Position numbers and translations under genes: made by a program. DNA of 64,000 bases from Cryoendolithus antarcticus (lineage: Eukaryota; Ascomycota; Dothideomycetes; Cladosporiales; Cladosporiaceae): NCBI GenBank assembly GCA_002077065.1, contig NAJO01000029.1, positions 496,001 to 560,000 of the forward strand. The letters are read 5' to 3'. Under the pieces are notes generated by a model. That model was given only the letters and a program-made list of their open reading frames with translations, ran no database searches and was not told the DNA's origin. The stretch's first letter is position 1. The number at the start of each line of letters is the position of its first letter. Below are positions 41,961 through 50,965 of this stretch, in pieces.

Positions 41961-42490
41961 ACGACTACCTCGACGCCGGGTGTCAAGGCATGGTCAGTGT
42001 CTGTATAGAGACCGATCAACATGGCACGATCTTGAGCCGCACCGTAGTCAAAGACACCTACCTGAATCAATTTCACTGGGACCACATGGAGTGGATTGGC
42101 GGCTAACCTGCCGACACCGGGGCCATGTGGCGCTTGCAGGATCAGACTTCGAACAACAAAGTGCTACATATAGAGGGTTCTAGGGTGTTCTTAGACTTGC
42201 GCATGTATCGTATGTTCCTTGAATCTGCGGTGTGTCTTCCCGTCCTGCTGTAATACGGACAACACTGACTAATGAGTTGATAGCCATACGCGAGTCTCTG
42301 GAGTACCTTGGACCGATACTGGACAGCTAACAAGCGCGTTCCGGAAGCTTTCCTCTGGTGCGTCGCCAAAAGCATGGTAAAGATGGGAGTCTTAATGGGA
42401 CAAGGTGATCTCGTGAGCCCGAAGTCACCTTGGCGAACAAGGCATAGCTCTCATGGCTGTCCGGGAACGAGTGATAGCTCTAATGCGTGA
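41961..42490 (+). pseudogene. Protein kinase pseudogene 2 (tandem family)
   Basis: Fragments align to the intact kinase at 43177. Around 41982-42090 a frame reads CQGMVSVCIETDQHGTIL and VVKDTYLNQFHWDHMEW, matching the glycine loop and lysine region of the intact copy. Near 42187-42227 is VFLDLRMYRMFLESA, and at 42290-42425 comes LDRYWTANKRVPEAFLWCVA followed by KSMVKMGVLMGQGDLVSPK. Stops and frame changes separate the pieces, and the catalytic loop and the rest of the C-lobe are missing. It is closer in sequence to the intact copy than pseudogene 1 is, so it arose by a later tandem duplication. Confidence 0.8.
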
Positions 42491-43176
42491 ACAGCGGATT
42501 TCTGGTCCAGCTATCACCATGTCAGCGCTGAAGTCACAACCCGGATGCTTCAATACATCGCAGCGACGAGTGAGAATTTTAAGGATACATATAGAGCTGG
42601 ATGGACGCCGATCAGTAAGGTGACGATCGAGTATTGCCACAAACCGAACCGAACTCATCATTTCCGCTCTCAAGGAAGCCCTCAACAAGCTTGGGCTACA
42701 ATCACGCACATCATGAGACATTGTTCGCACATGACCAGCCGTGGAGACCCTCACTCAGGTCAAGGTTCAGTATGTGTCTCTCGTAAGTGTACCGAGCAAT
42801 CGTTGCCTGTTGTTTTGGAGCTCCTCTACGCTCGTGCAATAAATCACTGCCTCGGAGAGTGTCCCCAGAGTTAACGATGCGCAGCGTTTGTATCGGGATG
42901 TGCCCTATCAGTCTCAAGCCACGGTGGGTCTTATCACACTTACTGTGCACCTGTGTCACGTCTCTATCACTTTGGGATTCACGAATCGATAACAAAGACT
43001 TTCGACTTCGCATAAGAGAATCTCGCATGCTGCACCGGATGCGGTCGACCCTCGAGCCATGCCACAACAAAGGACCAAGTCGAGATTATGCAGTCACTGA
43101 TGCAACGAGTCACCGTGCAAGGCATATCAAGTACAACCCGGCCTAGAAATCAGAGCACCCAGCGACATCAGCCACC
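42491..43176. other. Spacer upstream of the intact kinase
   Basis: These 686 bp separate pseudogene 2 from the intact kinase and should include its promoter. I could not find kinase C-lobe remnants in it. No other gene was recognised. Confidence 0.4.
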
Positions 43177-44364
43177 ATGTCCGTCCCATCTAAGGAGTGG
43201 ATCAAGCTCAAGCAACGCCACGATATGCGAGATGTCAAAGGCTACGCCCACATCATGACGGGCGGCCAAGGCACCGTAAGCCTCTTCATGCACGTCGACG
43301 AGCACGGGACGATCAAAGATCGCGCGGTCATGAAGGACAGCTACCTAGATAAAGCGCACTGGGATTGCCGCGAGATGATTGACCGCATGCCCATCGAGAT
43401 CGCAGCGGGCTATATGCTGGCAAGCCCAAAGACGGTCAAGCTCCACGACCACGCTATTTTCAAGGAGCTTAGGATGTACAGAATGCATCTCGAGTACGCT
43501 CCCTCCGGAGACCTGTTCGACCTGGTAGAGCGGTACGTCAACCTCCGCCGTCTCCTGCCGGAGCCCTTCATCTGGTACGTTGCGAAAAGCATGACCGAAG
43601 TCGGCATTCTCATGCAGCAAGGCGCCCTCGACGAGCCCAAAACACCCTGGCGCACTCTTATCCACAGGGACATAAAGCTAGACAACATGGTTCTCGGTTC
43701 TCCGCTCGCAAGCGAGTTCCCCTCATACCCAACACCCAAAATGATGGATTTTGGGCACATGATGCAGCATTACGCCGGAAACCCAATGCCGCAGCGAGAT
43801 CAGTGCATGGGCGGGACCGTCAACTGGCTGGCACCCGAGCGATCAGGTGATAACCCGGGACCTATGACGCCGGCTTCAGACGTGTACTCCGTGGGCTGCA
43901 CGCTGTACCATATGATGAACGGCACAGTCGGCTCGCCAATCCACCACGACACGAACGGCAATCCGATGTTCTTCGCCAGTGACAATGGCGCCAAGTACAC
44001 CATCCATCTTCAGCATCTAGTGCTATGCTGCATGCGGACCGACTACACGCAGCGGCCTACATTCCAACAAGTAATGAATCGTATGCGCGAGTTGTTCGAT
44101 AACCCGAGTGAGGATCTTGAGGTACAGAGGGTGACGGCGCTGTCGCTGCGGACTGTACAGCAGGCGGATCGGTGGATCCCGACGTCGCTTGAGGATCGCT
44201 ATGAGCTGGACTACCAGAAGGATGATACGTACAGGCTTGAGACGGCGTGTGACTTCATTGATGGGTACGTGGCGGAAGATTGGTGTGGCGACTTCGTTGG
44301 GAGTGATCTCGGGCCAAGCGTGCAAGCTCATCATACGGTTCCCTCACACTTGCTGAAATCTTAG
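43177..44364 (+). CDS. Protein kinase, intact member of a tandem family
   Basis: A single exon with a good start context (GCCACCATG) encodes 395 residues. The kinase core is complete: TGGQGTVSL (28-36), AVMK with Lys 53, a candidate C-helix Glu at 74, HRDIKLDN (163-170), DFG at 191-193, TVNWLAPE ending at 221 and DVYSVGCTLYHMMNG (235-249). So it should be catalytically active. The C-terminal 80 residues are unlike any domain I know. The closest broad resemblance is to NEK-like and fungal-expanded Ser/Thr kinases; the specificity is unknown. Two degenerate relatives lie directly upstream in the same orientation, so this is the survivor of a local expansion. Confidence 0.9.
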   Translation: MSVPSKEWIKLKQRHDMRDVKGYAHIMTGGQGTVSLFMHVDEHGTIKDRAVMKDSYLDKAHWDCREMIDRMPIEIAAGYMLASPKTVKLHDHAIFKELRMYRMHLEYAPSGDLFDLVERYVNLRRLLPEPFIWYVAKSMTEVGILMQQGALDEPKTPWRTLIHRDIKLDNMVLGSPLASEFPSYPTPKMMDFGHMMQHYAGNPMPQRDQCMGGTVNWLAPERSGDNPGPMTPASDVYSVGCTLYHMMNGTVGSPIHHDTNGNPMFFASDNGAKYTIHLQHLVLCCMRTDYTQRPTFQQVMNRMRELFDNPSEDLEVQRVTALSLRTVQQADRWIPTSLEDRYELDYQKDDTYRLETACDFIDGYVAEDWCGDFVGSDLGPSVQAHHTVPSHLLKS

Positions 44365-44668
44365 TGAAGCGCTGCTGGCGCGTGTCGGTTGCCAGCGAGT
44401 GGTACGATGCGGAGCCGCATCGACACACAACATCGAGGGTTGCCTCGACCTGCGACTTTGCGCGCGGTAGAGATAGTGGTACACTCGAGAGAGAGCCATC
44501 ACGAGCAGCGCCACCGCAGGGAAAGATGGACATGCAGAAACCAAGGTGTTTCGGCAAGACGTCGAGAGCAGGACGTCAAAAGAGCAAGTTTGGACCGCGG
44601 AAGCTGTGGAGAGAGTCCTCTGAGGAGGTCGTACGACTTTAAAGTCTTACGCGATTTACTGCAATGCT

Positions 44669-45436
44669 TTATTCGTCGTCTGGCGGCATCTCGTCTTCAA
44701 TGTACTTCAGCAGCGTGACTCTCATCTCAGTCGTATCATTTCCTCGTAGCACATCGCTCACAAACCGTACGTCCACTTGCATCTGAACCTGTGAACTCCT
44801 GTCAGTACCGCTCTAGACCCTCCTCGCCATGGCAAGAAGCAACTTACCATTTCTAACGCCCCCCTCAACACCCCACAAAGTATATTACTATACCACAGCT
44901 CCTCCTGACTTCTCCCATCATCCGGCAACTCCACGAAATCCGCCAACGGATTCTCCTCAAAGACCAACCCAAAGCTCTTCCCATCGCTGCTCCACCCACT
45001 CACAATCGGCGTGATATTCAAGAAAATCTTAAACCCAGTCTTGCTGATCACTTCAGCCGTCTCTCGCAGATTCTGGCAAGCGCCGGTGTTGGATTTGGCG
45101 AGAAAGTCTTCTACCAAGCGTAGCCCGATGTTGTAGCCCATACGGTCTAGCTCGGCGTTCACGGCGGCGTAGTCTGTGGAGCTGGTGGTGTTGGGGAGGA
45201 GCAGGTCGCGGCAGAGGGAGGAGACTATGGTGCCGTAGGTGAGGGTGACGATTTCGGTGTTGATTTTCTCGGTGCGGGATCTGAGGCGCTGTGAGCAGGT
45301 GCGTCTTGTGGCATGATGGGGTGGCGGGTGCTTACTTCCAGACACTGTTCTCTGATCAGCCTTCACTGTGCCATTGCTTGCAATATCGTTATTGCGCTTA
45401 CTCTTCCCCAATGCGGGCTGCCTTGCTTGATGCCAT
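44669..45436 (-). CDS. bet3: Bet3, TRAPP complex subunit (TRAPPC3)
   Basis: Four exons give 198 residues (597 nt): 45402-45436, 45336-45344, 44848-45280 and 44669-44788. Introns are 57, 55 and 59 bp. Splicing yields MASSKAARIGEDVWKSRTEK and INTEIVTLTYGTIVSSLCRD, then YNIGLRLVEDFLAKSNTGAC, KTGFKIFLNI, ENPLADFVELPD, LWYSNILCGVLRGALEM, and the tail VQMQVDVRFVSDVLRG ending EDEMPPDDE. Exon 2 is only 9 nt (TGTCTGGAA) and supplies VW of the conserved segment. Bet3 is the palmitoyl-binding core of TRAPP, the guanine exchange factor and tether acting on Ypt1/Rab1 at the early Golgi. The Cys in SSLC is at the acylated position in known Bet3. A ten-residue insertion (LLLPNTTSST) interrupts the second helix region. 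Confidence 0.93.
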
Positions 45437-45926
45437 TGTCGCCATCAGCACTTTCCAGCAGTCTCAGCGATCCAAGTTCACTTCCCTCATCTCTCCCTGC
45501 GTATGTTACTAGCGTGATGCTCGGGATAGGTATCGTCAGTGGCAGACAGTGTGCATTTGGACACACTTATGCAGATGTCCCATGATGGATTATCAGTACC
45601 CCAGATTTTCCCACGTGGCGCAAGGTTGGCACCGCTGCTACCGAAAGCCTACGAGCAAAAGTTGAGCGCGAGCTTCACGATTCGAGGTCCAAGCGAGTAA
45701 CGGGCACTGCCCATCGCGAACAACCAAATATACGTCTTGAGCCCCTCAGTAGCCTCGGGTCGCCACTGGAATCTCTCGCAACTCGATCAGTGGACCAACT
45801 GGGAGATCGTCACAGCGATATAGCAAGATCTATCAGGAACCAGGAACCACTTTCCCCCGATCAGGAACACCTGGAAGTGATAGAGACAGCATCACTACCA
45901 TAGCCTTGATCATAGGCAATAGTGAG
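45437..45926. promoter_or_regulatory. Divergent promoter, BET3 / U5-40K
   Basis: Two housekeeping genes start 490 bp apart on opposite strands, so both promoters lie here. No specific element was recognised. Confidence 0.4.
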
Positions 45927-47124
45927 ATGTCGGCGGAAAAGCGGTCAGCGACCTTCGGCAGCTCGCAGCTGGTGAAGCGAGCGCGACCAGACGCCAACAG
46001 CAATGAGGTTGCGAAAGTCAATGGTGGTGGCAGTAATGCACTCATATACGGGGTAAGCTTGTCCCGTTCAAGTCCACATATCTGGCATTGAAGCTAAAGA
46101 CACTATTGCAAGGCCACGTGACTGATCTGTCGGTATGGGTAGGGCGGCAGAGCATCAGGATTGCAAGCTTCCGTGATGGAGATGACGGGTAGGATACATG
46201 AAATCCTTACAGGAGACAACGAGCTGACACAACCCAGGCCACAGCGCAGAAATCTTCGCCGCCCGCTTCTCACCTTCTGGCGCCCACATCGCCTCAGCTG
46301 GCGCAGACCGCGACATCCTGCTCTGGCACTCGTCTGGTGACTGCGCCAACTATGGAACCCTGGTAGGCCACAAGTCTGCAGTGCTAGACCTCCACTGGTC
46401 ACGCGACAGCCAAGTCATCTACTCCGCAAGCGCAGACATGCACATAGCCTCCTGGAACGTTGAAACCGGCGAGCGAATACGGCGGCACGTCGGCCATGAG
46501 GAAGTCATCAACTGCATAGACGTGAGTAAACGCGGGGAGGAGTTCATTATCAGCGGGAGTGATGACGGGTACATCGGTACCTGGGACCCGAGGGCGAAAA
46601 ACGCGATGGATTTCATCGAGACGGAGTATCCGGTGACCGCTGTTGCGCTGGCGGAGGCGGGCAATGAGCTCTACTCCGGAGGCATAGACAACGATATCCG
46701 CGTCTGGGATCTGCGAATGAAGAAGGAGATCTACACCCTCAAAGGCCATGCCGATACGATCACATCACTATCCGTGTCGCCCGACTCGCAGTCCTTGCTT
46801 TCTAACGGCCACGATAACACAGCGCGGACATGGGACATCCGACCCTTCGCTCCTCCAGATCGCGCCGTCAGGGTCTTCGATGGGGCACAGTCAGGCGTGG
46901 AGAGGAATCTAATTCGAGCCTGCTGGGATAGTGAAGGCACGAGAGTGGCTGCTGGAGGCGGCGATGGCACAGCTACGGTGTGGAATGCGAGCTCAGGAAA
47001 GATTCTGCAGAAGCTGCCGGGGCATAAGGGCACGGTGAACGATGTCAGGATCTCGCCAGATGGGACTTTGATCCTGACGGCGAGCACAGATCGGAGGATG
47101 TTGTTGGGGGAATTGCCGAGATGA
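45927..47124 (+). CDS. U5 snRNP 40 kDa WD40 protein (SNRNP40/Cwf17 type)
   Basis: Three exons (introns 46053-46142 and 46189-46237) encode 352 residues. The start at 45927 gives MSAEKRSATFGSSQLVKRAR. The 46-nt exon 2 supplies RASGLQASVMEMTG and joins to HSAEIFAARFSPSGAHIASA. Seven WD repeats follow, with clear examples DRDILLWHSSGD, MHIASWNVETGE, GYIGTWDPRAK, NDIRVWDLRMK, NTARTWDIRP and GTATVWNASSGK, and the terminal TDRRMLLGELPR. The N-terminal KRAR motif and the order of blades match SNRNP40. It is a structural component of U5 snRNP and binds near Prp8 in the spliceosome. It shares a promoter region with BET3. Confidence 0.92.
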
Positions 47125-47384
47125 GAGTGGCAGAGTTTCAGCGTAATGCGCAGCCGCTTCAATCACACAAGGGACTGAACATCTGAGCAAGATCCTGGAG
47201 GGCCCAGCCCAAGAGAACTGTACACAGTCAACGGAACCCAGCAGATGCGCTCTAGCCGGAGAAGGAGAGCTGCGTCAAATGCACCGGTCGAAAGGACGGT
47301 CACGGCAAAGCTCGTTGACAAGGAGAGTCGGGCGCAATGTGTAACATGGAATAGTCGTGGTCAGAGACAAAACACAAAAGATCG

Positions 47385-47825
47385 CTATGACTTCTCAAAG
47401 TACTTATTCCCCGGCCTCGGCAGTCCCAAATGCTCCCTCAACGTCTTCCCCTCATACTCCTTCCGCAAGATCCCCCGTTTCTGCAATTTCGGCACCAACC
47501 TCTCAGTCACATCATCCAGTCCCTGCGGTAGGTAGGGAAACACGACCGTGAACCCATCGCACGCCTCCTCGTCAAGCCAAGTCTTCATCTCCTCTGCGAT
47601 CGCGCCGGGCTCACCGACGAAAGCTAGGCCGCTGTACCCGCCGAATTTTTGCGCCAGCTGGCGGACTGTAAGCTTCTCTGAAGCAGCAAATCGCTCATTC
47701 GTCGATCGGGCGGTGAGCATGGAGATCGTCGATGGCAAAGCAGTCGGCAGCGCAGCATTGTCGTCGAAGCCGGAGGCGTCCGTCTCCAGCACCAGCAACT
47801 TCGACTTCACTGGTCTCGCAGACAT
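47385..47825 (-). pseudogene. C-terminal remnant of a luciferase-like FMN monooxygenase
   Basis: This frame matches only the last third of the NtaA/SnaA/DszA type of flavin-dependent monooxygenase (usual length about 450 residues). Recognisable parts are KLTVRQLAQKFGGYSGLAFV, GEPGAIAEEMKTWLDEEACD, FTVVFPYLPQGLDDV and LREHLGLPRPGN. Upstream of about 47790 the similarity stops and unrelated sequence begins, so the flavin and substrate-binding core is missing. The frame itself has no internal stop, which points to recent truncation or to insertion of foreign DNA. A plus-strand open frame (47719-48708) overlaps it antisense and continues past the breakpoint. Confidence 0.7.
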
Positions 47826-48708
47826 CTTGGAGGAAAAGGGCTACATCCTTTCTCAGATCGTCAATCACATCGTCTTGATCCGTGACGTCTTGGAGACAGA
47901 TCCTGCTGAATGGGTCAACTTTCGCCACTACGAGCTGACCTATGGCGACGTACATACTTCGAAAGTCCATCACCTCCTCCATTGGCCCCCTGCAAAACCC
48001 ACGCTTGCAGACTATGGCTCACTTGACTGGACGGGCAGCTACTCGTTGCGCCTAGTATCCCGCATGTTTCCCGAATACTGCAAACACTCCACCTCAGACC
48101 TATACTGCAAACGGGAACTGATTTACACGGAAGATGGCCAGCGAAAGACCAACGATCAGATCTATGGAAACAGCCCGCTGTTTCCATGTCAATTCCGACG
48201 TGTCAAGGCCGAAGTCAAGATGAGCGCCGCTGTAGTCTTCGTCGTGTATGGCAAGCCAGCTGAGGCGTGGTTCGTTGCTGAGTTCGGAATCACAAGTGTT
48301 GTCAGCGGTCGAAGTACCTTTACTCTCAATGGTTCAAGTACTCTTCGCACGGCGTTCTTTCTTCCGCACCCTAGGCATGTGCAGAGGTGGGCTACACGTG
48401 AGAGAGTACAGCAGGTAATCGAAACACTCGAGACTCTTGCGATTGAATACGACGTCAAGACCGACACCGCTGCCCTTTTGTCCCTTCACAAAGGTTTCGA
48501 TGGACACGTCGCGAAGTCAGTTGTACAGCAATTGCGAAAAGTTGGTAAAGAAGTAAAGCGAAAGTCGCCTGAGGAGATTGAAGCGCGTCGTGTGGCAAAT
48601 TTAGCTACCTTATGTGTGATAACGTACCGAACCTCGGCTCGAAACAAGGTTTCCCTAACGGGAGTGTTTGGTGGTAGCGTGTTTTGTGATTCTCAAGTCT
48701 CTTTATAG
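47719..48708 (+). CDS. Hypothetical protein overlapping a gene remnant
   Basis: From the ATG at 47719 the frame encodes 329 residues. I do not recognise a family. The first 30-40 residues are antisense to the monooxygenase remnant and look low-complexity. The part from about residue 35 onward looks like a genuine protein: long, mixed polarity, with hydrophobic strands and helices (YILSQIVNHIVLIRDVLETD; MSAAVVFVVYGKPAEAWFVA; RERVQQVIETLETLAIEYDV) and a basic Lys-rich helix near the end (KKVGKEVKRKSPEE-like). The real gene may start in another exon. The frame also stays open 57 codons above the ATG. It could be part of the DNA that replaced the 5' part of the monooxygenase gene. Confidence 0.5.
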   Translation: MEIVDGKAVGSAALSSKPEASVSSTSNFDFTGLADILEEKGYILSQIVNHIVLIRDVLETDPAEWVNFRHYELTYGDVHTSKVHHLLHWPPAKPTLADYGSLDWTGSYSLRLVSRMFPEYCKHSTSDLYCKRELIYTEDGQRKTNDQIYGNSPLFPCQFRRVKAEVKMSAAVVFVVYGKPAEAWFVAEFGITSVVSGRSTFTLNGSSTLRTAFFLPHPRHVQRWATRERVQQVIETLETLAIEYDVKTDTAALLSLHKGFDGHVAKSVVQQLRKVGKEVKRKSPEEIEARRVANLATLCVITYRTSARNKVSLTGVFGGSVFCDSQVSL

Positions 48709-48780
48709 AGTTGATCTGAGCTGCGTTTTGTTCAGGTTCCCTGTGGGAATCCTTGCGGCTATGTTCGCACAATCGATAAC

Positions 48781-50268
48781 ATGCTGATGAAGGGCAATGC
48801 CCGCGTGGCTGTCGTCGCGGGATTTCTCATCTCGCTGACACTGGTTGGCCTGTTGTTTATCGCGCCGCTGGACGACGCATCGCACGCCCTCAGAAAGCTG
48901 GGGAATCCCTTCAAACATGCGCCCTCCGCCACCGTGACGCAGGTCTTTGGCGATGCGACTTGGACAGCGATAAGCGGGACAGCCACGCCGAAGCCAGCCC
49001 AGGACGATCATGACGCTGGCGATGACAACGACGAAGAGGATGTTGACGATGACCAGGTATGGCATCCCGCTGGCCACCTCCCGGCTGCCCAGCAGAAGGC
49101 ATCAGACGAGGCCATGGCTCTCGAGCACATCCGTCTGGCTACTAACACCTCTCTGCGACGAAATGGGACATTCTTTCCCATAGTGTTCCCTGGCCAGAGG
49201 AGCTACAACCCTAACATCATCCCTCATCCATCGCATGAAGATACATATATTATCGTGGCTCAGCGCGACAAGAGAGACGACGATGAGCTGATATTCTACT
49301 CTGCACTCTTCTGCGAAGCCATGTTCTTCGACGGAGAGCTGATCTGCATCAAGCCACCCTTGATCCTACCGATCCAGAGCACTACTACAGATGCCTGCGA
49401 AGGCTCCAAATGGGAAGAGGCTCGCGAATGGATAGGACCTCACGATACGCGTATCTTTTATGGCGTCCACGGTCACCCCTACGCGATGTTCTCGTCCCAG
49501 GCTGAGCACCACTGTTTCGGCGAATGGCTGCAACGCCTGGACAGATTGATGCCATGGCTCCCAGGACCCTCAACCTACACCAATGATTCCTTCTTCCGCG
49601 CGACAGACCTGAAAAGGCCTCCGCCGTTCGGCGCGATGGAGAAGAACTGGTTCGTCTTCTGGGATCGCAATAACCAATCTTACCTCCACTACGACGTCTT
49701 CCCCTCGCGCACCTTCGCCAAGCTCGATCGCGACGGCAGTGTCGGCGAGGACCTGTCTCATCTCGCGCTTTCCGACGCGCAATGTCTCTCAGACTACATG
49801 CCCTCGGTGAACCCAGCTACAAACCTCGAGTGGATCCACCAGTCGACAAATTCTCTCGCAGTAACCTTCTGCAACCGCACAGACCCAACCTGCAGGCCCT
49901 CCGCTAACAACACGCGACTCTTCACGCTCTTCCAACATAAGTCCTTCTACGGCCACGGCGTCTACGAGCCCTACATCATGGTCTTTTCGCAAGAAGCACC
50001 CTTTAGCGTCTACGGCATCTCTTCGAAACCACTCTGGTTCGAGGGCCGAGGCGAAGCAGGTGGCGCTTGGTCCGAGGGGACTTGGCGACCGGACGATCAG
50101 AGTCAGTTGCTTTTTGTCGTGAGCATGAATTGGAGGCGTCAGGGCGCGGGGTATCATGGCTTCTTGGACGACGAGCTTTTTGTGTCTTTCGGGGTTGAGG
50201 ATCAGGCGAGTGGTGGGGCGGCTGTCGTGGTTGGTGATCTACTAGCGGAGTTGAGTCTGTGTGAATAA
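48781..50268 (+). CDS. Predicted type II membrane protein, fungal family of unknown function
   Basis: A single exon encodes 495 residues. A short basic N-terminus is followed by one transmembrane segment (about 8-27, VAVVAGFLISLTLVGLLFIA) and an acidic stem (DDHDAGDDNDEEDVDDD). The rest is a large luminal or extracellular domain with several Asn-x-Ser/Thr sites (NTS, NGT, NQS, NRT, NNT) and conserved-looking blocks: YNPNIIPHPSHEDTYIIVAQ, FCEAMFFDG, WIGPHDTRIFYGVHGHPYAM, MEKNWFVFWDRNNQSYLHYD and YHGFLDDELFVSFG. Repeated strand-rich blocks suggest a beta-propeller, as in some glycoside hydrolases and glycosyltransferases, so a Golgi carbohydrate enzyme is possible (inference). I do not know a characterised member. 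The start ATG at 48781 gives the signal anchor directly. Confidence 0.85.
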   Translation: MLMKGNARVAVVAGFLISLTLVGLLFIAPLDDASHALRKLGNPFKHAPSATVTQVFGDATWTAISGTATPKPAQDDHDAGDDNDEEDVDDDQVWHPAGHLPAAQQKASDEAMALEHIRLATNTSLRRNGTFFPIVFPGQRSYNPNIIPHPSHEDTYIIVAQRDKRDDDELIFYSALFCEAMFFDGELICIKPPLILPIQSTTTDACEGSKWEEAREWIGPHDTRIFYGVHGHPYAMFSSQAEHHCFGEWLQRLDRLMPWLPGPSTYTNDSFFRATDLKRPPPFGAMEKNWFVFWDRNNQSYLHYDVFPSRTFAKLDRDGSVGEDLSHLALSDAQCLSDYMPSVNPATNLEWIHQSTNSLAVTFCNRTDPTCRPSANNTRLFTLFQHKSFYGHGVYEPYIMVFSQEAPFSVYGISSKPLWFEGRGEAGGAWSEGTWRPDDQSQLLFVVSMNWRRQGAGYHGFLDDELFVSFGVEDQASGGAAVVVGDLLAELSLCE

Positions 50269-50965
50269 ACGTAGTTCGAGACCGGGCGCGAGTGCTCAGC
50301 GATGGCACCCCGTCTGCACACGTGAGCGTACTCTGCTCTTCGCGATGCGCAACAACTGGATCCCAGGCCTTCACGATGGCACAACTCAGCGACAGTACCG
50401 ATATTGCGACGAACATCTGCTGGACTCGGAGCACGACACAAGATACGTCTCTGTTGTCTTGGTCCAGCCCCGTACATCAGACTCGAGGGGCCAGAATGCG
50501 ATCCGCATGCGTACAGCTCATGAGTCGTCGCGATATATCTGCCCTTGGGAACCCAGATGATATCGACGGCTCTCGCTCCGGGCGAGAAGCATTGGCAGGC
50601 TGCACCATGACAACGGACAGTGTAGCGAAGTATTGTCGAGAGGATTGCAAGATCGAGAAAGCATGTGCTCTCTCAACGACGTGGTAGTTGTGCCATGTCG
50701 ACAGCAGTGAACATGATGGCAGCATGAGGGACTTCGGATTCCGGAATAGTGGAGGAGATAGCAGTGCGGCTCAGCTGTACAGCGCATGGCTGGCTTCCAG
50801 TGACAGTGACGAATGCATATTAGCATGATGAGGACGACTACGCATCTCCATGGCCGACAGTGCCACAGGAAATCATCGCGCAGGAGTTGTACATATACGA
50901 GTGAGCAGTGTACTGTCGATATAATGTACGTAAAACACAGTCCCAATCCCAATGCAAAGGTATCT
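50269..50965. other. Convergent 3' spacer
   Basis: This 697 bp lies between the stop of the type II membrane protein gene and the stop of the ABC transporter gene. No domain is visible in the short frames on either strand. Confidence 0.4.
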
